Source: Rhodopseudomonas sp. BAL398 (lineage in GTDB: Bacteria; Pseudomonadota; Alphaproteobacteria; Rhizobiales; Xanthobacteraceae). From it: a stretch of 64,000 nucleotides of DNA. The stretch covers positions 682,001 to 746,000 of the forward strand of contig NZ_CP133111.1 of assembly GCF_033001325.1 (NCBI RefSeq), written 5' to 3'. A program made the position numbers and the translations under genes. Of this stretch, positions 7,961-16,597 are shown in pieces. The first letter of the stretch is position 1. Each line of letters begins with the position of its first letter. The notes beneath the pieces are model-generated. The model saw nothing but the letters and a program-made list of their open reading frames with translations, was not told the DNA's origin and searched no databases.

Positions 7961-9355
7961 ATGTCAGCTGCTCGCATCGTTTCGGCCGTCCTGCTCTCGC
8001 TGGCGATCTCGGTTCCCGCGCTGGCGCAGGAGCGCCGGGTGCCGGCGTCGCAGGCCGAGCTGCGGCTGTCCTATGCGCCGATCGTGCAGCGGGTGCAGCC
8101 GGCGGTGGTCAATGTCTACGCCGCCAAGATCATCCAGAACCGCAATCCGCTGCTCGAGGATCCGATCTTCCGCCGCTTCTTCGGCGTACCGGGGCAGCAG
8201 CCGGAACAGATGCAGCGCTCGCTCGGCTCCGGCGTGATGGTCGATGCCTCGGGCCTCGTCGTCACCAACAACCACGTCATCGAGGGCGCCGACCAGGTCA
8301 AGGTGTCGCTGTCGGACAAGCGCGAATTCGAGGCCGAGATCGTGCTCAAGGACAGCCGCACCGATCTGGCGATCCTGCGGCTGAAGGACACCAAGGAGAA
8401 ATTCCCGACGCTGGATTTCGCCAATTCCGACGACCTCTTGGTCGGCGATGTGGTGCTGGCGATCGGCAATCCGTTCGGCGTCGGCCAGACCGTGACCCAC
8501 GGCATCATCTCGGCGCTGGCGCGCACCCAGGTCGGCATCACCGACTATCAGTTCTTCATCCAGACTGACGCTGCGATCAATCCGGGCAATTCCGGCGGCG
8601 CGCTGGTCGACATGAACGGCAAGCTGGTCGGCATCAACACCGCGATTTTCTCGCGCTCCGGCGGCTCGCAGGGCATCGGCTTTGCGATCCCCGCCAACAT
8701 GGTGCGCGTCGTGGTGGCCTCGGCCAAGAATGGCGGCAAGGCGGTGAAGCGGCCATGGCTCGGCGCGCGGCTGCAGGCGGTGACGCCGGAGATCGCCGAG
8801 ACGCTGGGGCTGAAACGGCCGAGCGGCGCGCTGGTCGCCAGCGTCAGTGCCGGCAGCCCGTCGGCCCGCGCCGGGCTGAAATTGAGCGACCTCATCGTGT
8901 CGATCGACGGCTTTGCGGTCGATGATCCCAATGCCTTCGACTATCGCTTTGTCACCAGGCCGATCGGCAGCACCGCCGAGGTCGAAGTGATGCGCGCCGG
9001 CCGGCCGCTCAAGCTCAAGATCCCGCTGGAGATCGCACCGGACACCGATCGCGACGAGATCGTGATCACCGAGCGCTCGCCGTTCCAGGGTGCCCGGGTC
9101 GCCAATATCTCGCCGGCGCTGGCCGACGAATTGCGGCTCGATCCCAGCGTCGAGGGCGTGGTCGTCACCGAGCTCGCCGATGACGCCGCCGCCGCCAGCG
9201 TCGGTTTCCAGAAGGGCGATATCATCCTGGCGGTCAACAACACCAAGATCGCCAAGACCAGCGATCTGGCCCGCATCGCCAGCCGGCCGCAGCGGCTCTG
9301 GCGGATTACCCTGGTCCGCCACGGCCAGCAGATCAACGTCACGCTCGGCGGATGA
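7961..9355 (+). CDS. Deg/HtrA-family periplasmic serine protease
   Basis: Trypsin-like protease and chaperone of the envelope that degrades misfolded proteins. The ATG at 7961 gives a 464-residue precursor with a signal peptide ending near ALAQ (residue 23). The catalytic triad is visible: H105 in TNNHVIEG, D135 in SRTDLAIL and S211 in NPGNSGGAL. Two PDZ-like domains follow (about 255-345 with GALVASVSAGSPSARAGLK, and 370-460 with GVVVTELADDAAAASVGF). The order matches DegP/DegQ. The next gene is rarA after a repeat; the Deg-rarA neighbourhood is seen in related bacteria. Confidence 0.93.
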   Translation: MSAARIVSAVLLSLAISVPALAQERRVPASQAELRLSYAPIVQRVQPAVVNVYAAKIIQNRNPLLEDPIFRRFFGVPGQQPEQMQRSLGSGVMVDASGLVVTNNHVIEGADQVKVSLSDKREFEAEIVLKDSRTDLAILRLKDTKEKFPTLDFANSDDLLVGDVVLAIGNPFGVGQTVTHGIISALARTQVGITDYQFFIQTDAAINPGNSGGALVDMNGKLVGINTAIFSRSGGSQGIGFAIPANMVRVVVASAKNGGKAVKRPWLGARLQAVTPEIAETLGLKRPSGALVASVSAGSPSARAGLKLSDLIVSIDGFAVDDPNAFDYRFVTRPIGSTAEVEVMRAGRPLKLKIPLEIAPDTDRDEIVITERSPFQGARVANISPALADELRLDPSVEGVVVTELADDAAAASVGFQKGDIILAVNNTKIAKTSDLARIASRPQRLWRITLVRHGQQINVTLGG

Positions 9356-9381
9356 CGGCCAACGCATTGCAGGCGCCGCCG

Positions 9382-9530
9382 CTCTTCTCCCTCCCCCTTG
9401 CGGGGAGGGTGGCCCGGCGAAGCGTAGCGAAGCCGGGTCGGGTGGGGGGAGCCACGCCCGCAGTGCTCGCGTCACCCCCACCCGGCCGGCCTGCGGCCGT
9501 CCACCCTCCCCACAAGGGGGAGGGATGGGA
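9382..9530. repeat. large CTCCCCC-type repeat pair before rarA
   Basis: CTCCCTCCCCCTTGCGGGGAG, GCGAAGCGTAGCGAAGCCGGG and GGGTGGGGGGA are followed by the inverted half CACCCCCACCCGGCCGG...CCCACAAGGGGGAGGG. The two halves can fold on each other. It fills the 238-bp gap and holds no gene. Confidence 0.7.
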
Positions 9531-9593
9531 CAGGCGGCCGGTGCAGTTGCTTGATCGCGATCGCTCGGTCGTCGGAAAGGCGAGTGCACGCAC

Positions 9594-10916
9594 ATGAGCC
9601 CGAAGACCCCATCCGCCAACCTGTTCGCCGCCGCCGGCCTCGAGCGCGAGGCGCCGCATCCGCTGCCGGACCGGCTGCGGCCGCGCGCGCTCAGCGACGT
9701 GGTTGGCCAGGATCACATCCTCGGCCCCGACGGCGCGTTGAGCCGGATGCTGGCGACCCGCACGCTGGGCTCGCTGGTGTTCTGGGGGCCGCCCGGCACC
9801 GGCAAGACCACGGTCGCGCGGCTGCTGGCCGACGCCACCGAACTGCATTTCGAGCAGATCTCCGCGGTGTTTTCCGGCGTCGCCGATCTGAAGAAAGTGT
9901 TCGAGGCCGCCCGCGCCCGCCGCGAGCTCGGCAAGGGCACGCTGCTATTCGTCGACGAGGTGCATCGCTTCAACCGCGCGCAACAGGATTCCTTTCTGCC
10001 GGTGATGGAAGACGGCACCGTGGTGCTGGTCGGCGCCACCACCGAGAACCCGTCGTTCGAACTCAACGCGGCGCTGCTGTCTCGCGCGCGCGTGCTGGTG
10101 TTTCACTCGCTCGATGCCGCCGCGGTGGAAAAACTATTCGCCAATGCCGAGGCCGTGGAGGGCAGGGCGCTGCCGCTCGATGCCGAGGCCCGCGCCGTGC
10201 TGGTGCGGATGGCGGATGGCGACGGCCGCGCCGCGCTGACGCTGGCCGAGGAAGTCTGGCGCGCCGCGCGCGAGGACGAAGTGTTCGACGCCGCGCAGCT
10301 GCAGGAGATTTTGCAGCGCCGCGCCCCGATCTACGACAAATCCGCCGACGGCCATTACAATCTGATCTCGGCGCTGCATAAATCGGTGCGCGGCTCCGAT
10401 CCCGACGCGGCTCTGTACTATCTGTGCCGGATGCTGGACGCCGGCGAGGACCCGCTGTTCCTGGCGCGGCGCGTGGTGCGGATGGCGGTCGAGGATATTG
10501 GCCTCGCCGATCCGCAGGCGCTGGTGATCTGCAACGCCGCGAAGGACGCCTATGATTTTCTGGGCAGTCCCGAAGGCGAATTGGCGATCGCCCAGGCGGT
10601 CGTCTATCTCGCCACCGCGCCGAAATCCAACGCGGTCTACACCGCCTATAAGGCTGCGATGCGCGCCGCCAAGGAGGGCGGCTCGCTGCTGCCGCCCAAG
10701 CATATTCTCAATTCGCCGACCAGCCTGATGAAATCCGAAGGCTATGGCGGCGGCTATCAATATGACCACGACACTCCGGAAGGCTTTTCCGGCCAGGACT
10801 ACTTCCCCGACGCGCTCGGCCGCCAGACTTTTTACGACCCGCCGGACCGCGGCTTCGAACGCGAGATCCGCAAGCGGCTCGATTACTGGGCCAAGCTGCG
10901 CGCCGCCAAAAGCTAG
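9594..10916 (+). CDS. rarA: replication-associated recombination protein A (MgsA/RarA AAA+ ATPase)
   Basis: AAA+ ATPase related to clamp loaders and RuvB that acts at stalled replication forks and single-stranded DNA ends. The 440-residue product has Walker A GPPGTGKTT at 65-73, Walker B LLFVDEVHRFN with an adjacent AQQDSFLPVMEDGT, sensor 1 GATTENPSFELN, and the C-terminal tetramerisation region with IYDKSADGHYNLISALHKS and GSDPDAALYYLCRM, all typical of MgsA/RarA. The start ATG lies at 9594. Assignment is firm. Confidence 0.95.
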   Translation: MSPKTPSANLFAAAGLEREAPHPLPDRLRPRALSDVVGQDHILGPDGALSRMLATRTLGSLVFWGPPGTGKTTVARLLADATELHFEQISAVFSGVADLKKVFEAARARRELGKGTLLFVDEVHRFNRAQQDSFLPVMEDGTVVLVGATTENPSFELNAALLSRARVLVFHSLDAAAVEKLFANAEAVEGRALPLDAEARAVLVRMADGDGRAALTLAEEVWRAAREDEVFDAAQLQEILQRRAPIYDKSADGHYNLISALHKSVRGSDPDAALYYLCRMLDAGEDPLFLARRVVRMAVEDIGLADPQALVICNAAKDAYDFLGSPEGELAIAQAVVYLATAPKSNAVYTAYKAAMRAAKEGGSLLPPKHILNSPTSLMKSEGYGGGYQYDHDTPEGFSGQDYFPDALGRQTFYDPPDRGFEREIRKRLDYWAKLRAAKS

Positions 10917-10976
10917 GCCGCGCCGAGAGCTGAGTCTCGCGGCCTCTGTCAAATGACGGTCGCTGCCAATTGCCTG

Positions 10977-11024
10977 CGTCATTCCGGGGCGTGCGCAGCA
11001 CCGCTGCGCGCGAACCCGGAATCT
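10977..11024. repeat. CATTCCGGGG...AACCCGGAAT intergenic repeat
   Basis: GTCATTCCGGGGCG and GCGAACCCGGAATCTCG form an imperfect hairpin with a variable GC-rich middle. Similar copies lie at 14098-14142, 26496-26648 and 44625-44752. The rest of the 286-bp rarA-hcp gap shows no gene, and no obvious TTGAT-N4-ATCAA FNR/NNR site was found. Confidence 0.75.
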
Positions 11025-11202
11025 CGCCGCAAGGGCCGTCGCCGCGGCGGACTCCGTGCATTGAGCTTGCTCCAGCACAAAGAGCGGCGCTGCCGGCATC
11101 GTTAAGCCCGATGCCGCGACCCAACGCGCATCAGACATGGCCGCGCGCGCCCTGCGGCGCCACTGCTGGTCTGTCGCCATCATCCCATGACTGGAATGCC
11201 CG

Positions 11203-12873
11203 ATGTTCTGTATCCAATGTGAACAAACGCTTCGCTCATCGTCGGCGCGCGGCAATGGCTGCTTTGCCCGCGGCATGTGCGGCAAGACCGCCGAAATCTC
11301 CGATCTGCAGGACATGCTGGTGCGGCTGCTGCAGTCGGTTTCGATCTACGCCAAGGCGGCGCGCAGCGTCGGCATTGTCGATGCCGAGATCGACGCCTAT
11401 GTACCGCAGGGCTTTTTCGCCACGCTGACCAATGTCAATTTCGATGCCGCGCGCATCATCGATTTCAGCAATCGCGCCGAAGCCTTTCGCGATCAGTTGA
11501 AGACGCGCTATCTCGCCGCCTGTGCCGAGCGGGAGCTGGTGCCGCTGACGCTGCCCAAGGCCGCGGAGTATCACTTGCCGCAGGATCGCGCGGCGCTGCT
11601 GGCGCAGGCCGGCAGCATGGCGCTGAACGCCGACAAGGCTTCGATCGGCGAGGACGCGCTGGGGCTGCGGCTGCTCTGCCTCTATGGCCTCAAGGGCGCC
11701 GCCGCCTATCTGGAGCACGCCCGCGTGCTCGGCCAGACCGATGTCGAGGTCTATGCGCGCTTCCATGACTTGATGGCGTTCCTCGGCGAGGACCCCGGCG
11801 ATATCGACGCGTTGTTCACCTGCGCGATGGATATCGGCCATCTCAACTACCGTATCATGGCGATGCTCGACGAGGGCGGCACGCAGACCTTCGGCCATCC
11901 CGAACCGACCTGCGTCAATATGCGCCCGGTCAAGGGCAAGGCCATTCTGGTGTCCGGCCACGACATGCACGATCTCGAACTGATCCTGCAGCAGACCCAG
12001 GGCCGCGGCATCAACGTCTATACCAATGGCGAGATGCTGCCCGCCCATGCCTATCCGGCGCTGAAGGCCTATCCGCATCTGGTCGGCAATTACGGCACCG
12101 CCTGGCAGAATCAGCAGAGCGAATTCGCGGCGTTTCCCGGCCCGATCGTGATGACCTCGAACTGCCTGATCGATCCCACGATCGGCCATTATGCCGGGCG
12201 CATCTACACCCGCTCGATCGTCGGCTGGCCCGGCGTCGCGCATCTCGAAGGCAGCGATTTTGCCGTGGTGATCGAGCAGGCGCTGGCGATGCCCGGCTTC
12301 GCGGCGGACGAGCCGCCGCTGTTCACCAACACCGGCTTTGCCCGCAACGCGCTGATGCAGGCGGCGCCGGCGGTGATCGAGCAGGTCAAGGCCGGCAACA
12401 TCAAGCACTTCTTCCTGATCGGAGGCTGCGACGGCGATAAGGCCGAGCGCTCCTACTACACCGAGCTGGCGCAGTCGGTGCCGCAGGACAGCGTGATCCT
12501 GACGCTGGCCTGCGGCAAGTTCCGCTTCAACGCGTTGGAATTCGGCGACATCAATGGCATCCCGCGGCTGCTCGATGTCGGCCAGTGCAACGACGCCTAT
12601 TCGGCGATCCAGCTGGCGCTGGCGCTGGCGCTGGCCGAGGCGTTCGGCTGCGGCGTCAACGAGCTGCCGCTGTCGCTGGTGCTGTCCTGGTTCGAGCAGA
12701 AGGCCATCGTCATCCTGCTGACTCTGCTGGCGCTCGGCATCAAGGACATCCGCGTCGGCCCCACCGCGCCCGGGTTCCTGACGCCGAACCTGGTTGGCAT
12801 TCTCAACCAGCAATTCGGCCTCAAGCTGATCACCTCGCCGGAACGCGATCTCAGTGACATGCTGGCGGCGTAA
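11203..12873 (+). CDS. hcp: hybrid-cluster protein / hydroxylamine reductase
   Basis: Iron-sulfur-oxygen enzyme that reduces hydroxylamine in vitro and acts as an NO reductase or S-nitrosylase in E. coli. The 556-residue product starts [10 protein letters not shown] and has N-terminal cysteines at 3, 6, 20 and 26 for the cubane or [2Fe-2S] cluster. The hybrid-cluster ligand motifs follow: GYD-like helices, [22 protein letters not shown] and [11 protein letters not shown]. The CX2C-X13-C-X5-C spacing differs from both described classes. No hcr reductase gene lies next to it. Length and motifs fit the full enzyme. Confidence 0.94.
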   Translation: MFCIQCEQTLRSSSARGNGCFARGMCGKTAEISDLQDMLVRLLQSVSIYAKAARSVGIVDAEIDAYVPQGFFATLTNVNFDAARIIDFSNRAEAFRDQLKTRYLAACAERELVPLTLPKAAEYHLPQDRAALLAQAGSMALNADKASIGEDALGLRLLCLYGLKGAAAYLEHARVLGQTDVEVYARFHDLMAFLGEDPGDIDALFTCAMDIGHLNYRIMAMLDEGGTQTFGHPEPTCVNMRPVKGKAILVSGHDMHDLELILQQTQGRGINVYTNGEMLPAHAYPALKAYPHLVGNYGTAWQNQQSEFAAFPGPIVMTSNCLIDPTIGHYAGRIYTRSIVGWPGVAHLEGSDFAVVIEQALAMPGFAADEPPLFTNTGFARNALMQAAPAVIEQVKAGNIKHFFLIGGCDGDKAERSYYTELAQSVPQDSVILTLACGKFRFNALEFGDINGIPRLLDVGQCNDAYSAIQLALALALAEAFGCGVNELPLSLVLSWFEQKAIVILLTLLALGIKDIRVGPTAPGFLTPNLVGILNQQFGLKLITSPERDLSDMLAA

Positions 12874-12894
12874 GCTGCTCAATGCGTTCTGCCG

Positions 12895-12915
12895 CCGCGG
12901 GCCGGCGGCCCGCGG
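12895..12915. terminator. GC-only hairpin behind hcp
   Basis: CCGCGGGCC-GGC-GGCCCGCGG is a perfect 9-bp-arm hairpin 22 bp after the hcp stop. No T-tract follows, so termination is possible but unproven. Confidence 0.4.
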
Positions 12916-12975
12916 CGCTGGAATTTGCGGGCTTCAGGTTGTATGATCCGGCGAAATGTTCTGACGGGTTTTCGC

Positions 12976-13575
12976 ATGATCTTCGCAACCAAGACCGCTG
13001 TCGCCATCGCGCTGATGGCGCTGGCCGGACCGGCCGGCGCGATGCAGCTCGAGCCGGTGCGCTACTGGGTTCCGGGCGGGCCGTTCGGCTTCGGCGGCGG
13101 CGCGACCGAAACCGTTGCCGACAGCTACAGCAACGTTCCGGGATTCGAGGCCGGTAGCGCCGGCGATTGGCGCGACAATTTCCGCACCGGCCTGTTCGTG
13201 CGCAACCGCGCCGGCGCGATCGATCTGAACGGCTTCGGCCAGACCGGCGCCTATGGCGGTTTCGGCTCGCTATCCTATCAGGGCGGGCTGGTCGGCTATA
13301 ATTACAAGGGCGCCGGCGATCTGCCGATGACCTTCTATACCGGCTTCGACAAACTGACCTACGACCCCGGGACCATCGGCGCGCTGACGCCGTTCAGTTC
13401 CGATTCCGGCATCCCGGCCGGCTACAATGCCCGCGCCGGCGTGGTGATTCAGCCGGCGCCCAATGTCAGCCTGTCATTCGAGGCCGGGATCACGCAGTAC
13501 CAATCCGGCCGCATCGACAGCGACATCCATTCGCCGCTGCTGCCCGGCCAGTCGACCCTGTTCCTCGGCCGCTGA
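12976..13575 (+). CDS. secreted protein of unknown function, outer-membrane-like
   Basis: Not recognised as a named family. The ATG at 12976 gives 199 residues with a signal peptide ([22 protein letters not shown]). The mature part is rich in glycine, serine and aromatic residues in alternating patterns ([43 protein letters not shown]), which suggests beta strands of a small outer-membrane barrel, as in the Bradyrhizobium/Rhodopseudomonas porin-like proteins. This is inference from pattern. Its stop lies 5 bp before the yjbQ gene, so they are probably co-transcribed. Confidence 0.65.
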   Translation: MIFATKTAVAIALMALAGPAGAMQLEPVRYWVPGGPFGFGGGATETVADSYSNVPGFEAGSAGDWRDNFRTGLFVRNRAGAIDLNGFGQTGAYGGFGSLSYQGGLVGYNYKGAGDLPMTFYTGFDKLTYDPGTIGALTPFSSDSGIPAGYNARAGVVIQPAPNVSLSFEAGITQYQSGRIDSDIHSPLLPGQSTLFLGR

Positions 13576-13580
13576 GTGCG

Positions 13581-14000
13581 ATGAAGTCGTTGCGCAAGGA
13601 GCTGTGGTTCGAGACCCCGGGCCGCCGCGCCTTCATCAACATTACAAGCGAGGTCGAAGCCGCGCTGCGCGACAGCGGGGTGCGCGAAGGCCTGGTGCTG
13701 GTCAACGCCATGCACATCACCGCGTCGGTGTTCATCAATGACGACGAAAGCGGCCTGCACGCCGACTACGACTTGTGGCTGGAAAAACTCGCGCCGCACG
13801 AACCCGTCGCGTCCTATCGCCACAACCGCACCGGCGAGGACAATGCCGACGCCCATATGAAGCGCCAGGTCATGGGCCGCGAGGTCGTCGTCGCCATCAC
13901 CGAAGGCCGGCTCGATTTCGGCCCCTGGGAGCAGATCTTCTACGGCGAATTCGACGGCGGCCGCCGCAAGCGCGTGCTGATCAAGATCATCGGCGAGTAG
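13581..14000 (+). CDS. YjbQ/UPF0047 family protein
   Basis: Compact 139-residue protein of the YjbQ family; some members are annotated as secondary thiamine-phosphate synthase enzymes, and the cellular role is unsettled. Conserved features are [18 protein letters not shown], a histidine in [13 protein letters not shown], and the C-terminal [19 protein letters not shown] followed by [10 protein letters not shown]. The ATG at 13581 follows the preceding stop by only 5 bp. Confidence 0.9.
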   Translation: MKSLRKELWFETPGRRAFINITSEVEAALRDSGVREGLVLVNAMHITASVFINDDESGLHADYDLWLEKLAPHEPVASYRHNRTGEDNADAHMKRQVMGREVVVAITEGRLDFGPWEQIFYGEFDGGRRKRVLIKIIGE

Positions 14001-14002
14001 GG

Positions 14003-14142
14003 CAAGTGTAGCAAGCGTAGCCCGCAAGAGCGCAGCGATATGCGGGACATCGCCACGCCCCATCCCCGCATATCGCTGCGCTCATGCGGGCTTCTGTCAT
14101 TCCGGGGCGGGCGCTACGAAGCCGCGCGCGAACCCGGAATCT
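14003..14142. repeat. composite of two intergenic repeats
   Basis: AGCGTAGCCCGCAAGAGCGC AGCGATATGCGGG pairs with CCCCGCATATCGCTGCGCTC further on (14003-14095), then a CATTCCGGGG...AACCCGGAAT copy follows (14098-14142). A related GCATATCGCTGCGCTCATGC unit recurs at 30728-30760. Confidence 0.65.
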
Positions 14143-14233
14143 TGCCGCGACGGCGCAGCGTAGAGCCGCAACACGGCATCGCGATGAAAAGAACTGCCCG
14201 GCGCAAGCGCGCCTTTGTCCACGCTACGCCTGC

Positions 14234-14857
14234 TCAGCCAGTTCGATCCGACGGCTGATCGGTTGCGCTTTGCTCGGGCAGGGCCTGGGCCAGTGCCAGG
14301 CCGGCGAGGCGGGCCGTGGCCAGCAGTTGCTCCTGATCGTGCCCGCTGCGGGCCATGGCGGACATCCCGCACATCGTGGTGCTGACGAAGTTCGTCACAC
14401 GCTCTGCATCGTCCGGATGGCGGCAGGCGACGTAGTGACGGATCACAGCCTCCGCGGCGAGGCTGCAGGCGAGGGCCGCGTCGCGCGCCTCGCCATCGTT
14501 GCAACGGGTGCCTTCCAGCACCAGGCAGCCGGCGGTGGCGGGATCGGCCGCGTAGCGGCGCGCGGCCTCCTCCAGCAGGGCTGCGAGGGATACGGCCACC
14601 GGACGGTCAGGCCGCAGGATGTCGGCGAGCGGAATCGCCCCGGTGTCGGCCCAGCGGGTGAGAACGCGGCTGTAGAGACCGGCCTTGTTGCCGAAGGCAG
14701 CGTAGAAGCTGGGCGGGTTGATGCCGAGCGCCGCGGTGACGTCCGCGACGCTGACGGCGTCGTAGCCGCGCGCGTGGAACAGCTTCTGGGCGGTGGCGAC
14801 CGCCTGTTCGGGATCGAAGCCCCGCGGCCGTCCGCGCGGACGAGATTCTGTAGCCAT
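14234..14857 (-). CDS. bdcR: TetR-family repressor of the bdcA gene
   Basis: DNA-binding regulator of 207 residues. The N-terminal helix-turn-helix reads RGRPRGFDPEQAVATAQKLF, then VSVADVTAALGINPPSFYAAFGNKAGLYSRVL. From memory this resembles E. coli BdcR along its length, including IPLADILRPDRPV, AARRYAADPATAGCLVLEG and FVSTTMCGMSA. It is divergent from a BdcA-like gene, exactly as in E. coli, which supports the name. It probably represses both genes through the operator candidate in the 74-bp gap. The homology is from recall, not a search. Confidence 0.85.
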   Translation of the reverse strand: MATESRPRGRPRGFDPEQAVATAQKLFHARGYDAVSVADVTAALGINPPSFYAAFGNKAGLYSRVLTRWADTGAIPLADILRPDRPVAVSLAALLEEAARRYAADPATAGCLVLEGTRCNDGEARDAALACSLAAEAVIRHYVACRHPDDAERVTNFVSTTMCGMSAMARSGHDQEQLLATARLAGLALAQALPEQSATDQPSDRTG

Positions 14858-14871
14858 CGTTACATAAATCC

Positions 14872-14901
14872 TTGACGTCGTCGTTCGGGTAATTGTATAG
14901 C
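14872..14901 (+). promoter_or_regulatory. sigma-70-type promoter of bdcA
   Basis: TTGACG at 14872-14877 is followed after 17-18 bp by GTATAG/TATAGC at 14895-14901. It overlaps the operator candidate at 14894-14911, a typical layout for TetR repression. Confidence 0.6.
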
Positions 14902-14911
14902 GTGCACTACA
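14894..14911. promoter_or_regulatory. operator candidate between bdcR and bdcA
   Basis: TGTATAGCGTGCACTACA is an imperfect palindrome with TGTA/TACA outer arms and GC/GC inner pairs. It covers the -10 region of the bdcA promoter. Confidence 0.45.
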
Positions 14912-14931
14912 TTAAACGCAAGGAGGGCCGG

Positions 14932-15645
14932 ATGGCCGCTTTTCAAGGAAAATCCGTTCTGGTGCTCGGCGGCAGCCGCGGCATCGGGGCGGCGATCGTG
15001 CGTCGCTTCGCGGCGGAGGGTGCGGCGGTGACTTTCACCTATGCGGGATCGCGCGAGGCGGCGGAGCGGCTGGCGGCCGAATCCGGCAGCACCGCGGTCC
15101 AGACCGACAGTGCCGACCGCGATGCGGTGATCGCCCGGGTGCGCGACAGCGGGCCGCTCGACGTGCTGGTGGTGAATTCCGGCTTCGCCATCTTCGGCGA
15201 TGCGCTGGAGCAGGACCCGGACGCGATCGACCGGCTGTTTCGGGTCAATGTCCACGCCCCCTATCACGCCTCGGTCGAGGCGGCGCGGCGGATGCCGCAG
15301 GGCGGGCGGATCATCGTGATCGGTTCGGTCAATGGCGACCGGATGCCGGTCCCCGGCATGGCGTCCTATGCGTTGAGCAAATCCGCCCTCCAGGGACTGG
15401 CGCGAGGGCTGGCGCGGGACTTCGGACCGCGCGGCATCACCATCAACATCGTGCAGCCGGGGCCGATCGATACCGACGCCAACCCCGAGGATGGGCCGAT
15501 GAAGGATCTGCAGCACGGTTTCATGGCGATCAAGCGCCATGGCCGGCCCGAGGAGGTCGCCGGCATGGTGGCCTGGCTGGCGGGGCCGGAGGCCGGCTTC
15601 GTCACCGGGGCCATGCACACCATCGACGGTGGTTTCGGCGCCTGA
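14932..15645 (+). CDS. bdcA: BdcA-like SDR protein (c-di-GMP-binding biofilm dispersal mediator)
   Basis: Short-chain dehydrogenase-fold protein of 237 residues. In E. coli BdcA binds cyclic-di-GMP and promotes biofilm dispersal. The ATG at 14932 follows an AGGAGG site, giving MAAFQGKSVLVLGGSRGIGAA. Conserved segments shared, from memory, with BdcA are FTYAGSREAAERLA, TDSADRDAVIARVR, NVHAPYHASVEAARRMP, IGSVNGDRMPV and GPIDTDANPEDGPM, ending FVTGAMHTIDGGFGA. YALSK supplies the SDR Tyr/Lys pair. The divergent bdcR neighbour strengthens the call. Whether the alphaproteobacterial protein binds c-di-GMP is inference. Confidence 0.88.
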   Translation: MAAFQGKSVLVLGGSRGIGAAIVRRFAAEGAAVTFTYAGSREAAERLAAESGSTAVQTDSADRDAVIARVRDSGPLDVLVVNSGFAIFGDALEQDPDAIDRLFRVNVHAPYHASVEAARRMPQGGRIIVIGSVNGDRMPVPGMASYALSKSALQGLARGLARDFGPRGITINIVQPGPIDTDANPEDGPMKDLQHGFMAIKRHGRPEEVAGMVAWLAGPEAGFVTGAMHTIDGGFGA

Positions 15646-15749
15646 GCGAGCTATCATGCCGATCGGCAGTGAGCGCCAGCGAGGGCGGCAGATCCGCAAT
15701 GAGAGCGGGTCGCCCGCGAGCCCGCAATCGAGCCGCGCCGGTGCAGCGC

Positions 15750-15845
15750 AGGGCGGGCAAAGCGAAGCGTGCCCACCGCCCTGGCGTTGAATTAACTGAT
15801 GCGCAGCGCGTGGGCACGGCGCTAATGCGCCTTTGCCCACGCTGG
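15750..15845. repeat. GGGCAAAGCGAAGCGTGCCC intergenic repeat
   Basis: GGGCGGGCAAAGCGAAGCGT GCCCACC is followed by GAATTAACTGATGCGCAGCG, CGTGGGCACGGCGCTAATGC and GCCTTTGCCCACGCT. The ends are inverted relative to each other. Copies of the same family lie at 18887-19083, 19488-19593 and 20196-20370. Confidence 0.75.
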
Positions 15846-15893
15846 CGTGCTGAAATCATCGAAAACGACCCATAGCAGCATCTTGCAGTTCAA

Positions 15894-15905
15894 GACCGAA
15901 CGGTC
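15894..15905. promoter_or_regulatory. palindromic operator upstream of the TetR gene
   Basis: GACCGAACGGTC has perfect 5-bp arms (GACCG/CGGTC) and ends 13 bp before the TetR start. A near-identical site (GACCAATCGGTC) precedes the EamA gene at 16569-16580, suggesting one regulator controls both. Confidence 0.55.
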
Positions 15906-15918
15906 CATATATATCGCT

Positions 15919-16527
15919 ATGGTACATCAAACCCCAATGCCGCGTGGCCGACCACGTAGTTTCGACACGGAAGCCGCTGTTGAGCGTGCCATGGGTGTGT
16001 TCTGGTCGCGCGGCTATCACGGCACCGCTCTACCGGATCTTCTTCGTGCGACAAAGCTCTCGCGTGGCAGCCTTTACGCCGCTTTCGATGACAAGCACTC
16101 GCTCTTCTTGCGTGCGCTCGATCGCTACATTGCCGATGCCCTGACACGGATGGATAGCGAATTCGGCCCCCGCAAAGATCCGGTCGACGGTCTGCGGGCC
16201 TACCTTGCCGGCTATGTTGACCGCACCAGCGGTGCCAACGGCCGGCGCGGATGCCTGCTGGTGGCCACAACCATGGAACTGGCCGGCCAGGATGCTGAAG
16301 TTGGTCGTCGCGTCGCGAGCTTCTTCAAAGCCATGGAGGCAAGGCTGGCGGATGGACTTTCCCGTGCGAAGACGGCAGGGAAGTTGGCCGACGGTGTTGA
16401 GCCTGCAAGTGCCGCCCGAATTCTCGTCTGCTTCGTCGAAGGGCTACGAGTGGTCGGCAAAACGGCGCCGGCTCGGATCACATCGCAAGCCACCGCTGAC
16501 GCTCTTCTCGACCGCTTCCTTAAGTAA
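15919..16527 (+). CDS. TetR/AcrR-family transcriptional regulator
   Basis: Helix-turn-helix repressor of 202 residues from the ATG at 15919 (MVHQTPMPRGRPRSFDTE). The DNA-binding part contains GVFWSRGYHGTALPDLLRAT and SRGSLYAAFDDKHSLF; the rest is a ligand-binding helical domain with GANGRRGCLLVATTMELAG, as in regulators of drug or aldehyde efflux. An upstream in-frame ATG at 15847 is less likely, because it would overlap the operator candidate. Codon use is less GC-biased than in the neighbours, hinting at acquisition together with the EamA gene. Confidence 0.85.
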   Translation: MVHQTPMPRGRPRSFDTEAAVERAMGVFWSRGYHGTALPDLLRATKLSRGSLYAAFDDKHSLFLRALDRYIADALTRMDSEFGPRKDPVDGLRAYLAGYVDRTSGANGRRGCLLVATTMELAGQDAEVGRRVASFFKAMEARLADGLSRAKTAGKLADGVEPASAARILVCFVEGLRVVGKTAPARITSQATADALLDRFLK

Positions 16528-16568
16528 GCAACCATGGACGCCTCTGCTATTTGCGGCGTGCATATCTA

Positions 16569-16580
16569 GACCAATCGGTC
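16569..16580. promoter_or_regulatory. palindromic operator upstream of the EamA transporter
   Basis: GACCAATCGGTC, related to the site before the adjacent TetR gene, ends 17 bp before the transporter start. Confidence 0.5.
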
Positions 16581-16597
16581 GTAAAAGGAAGAATGTC

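Noticed and set aside
11236-12882. Minus-strand frame of 548 residues over hcp
   Set aside because: Antisense to a certain gene, with no motif.
15847-15918. Longer N-terminus for the TetR regulator
   Set aside because: The extra residues are not family-like and would overlap the palindromic operator; ATG 15919 is preferred.
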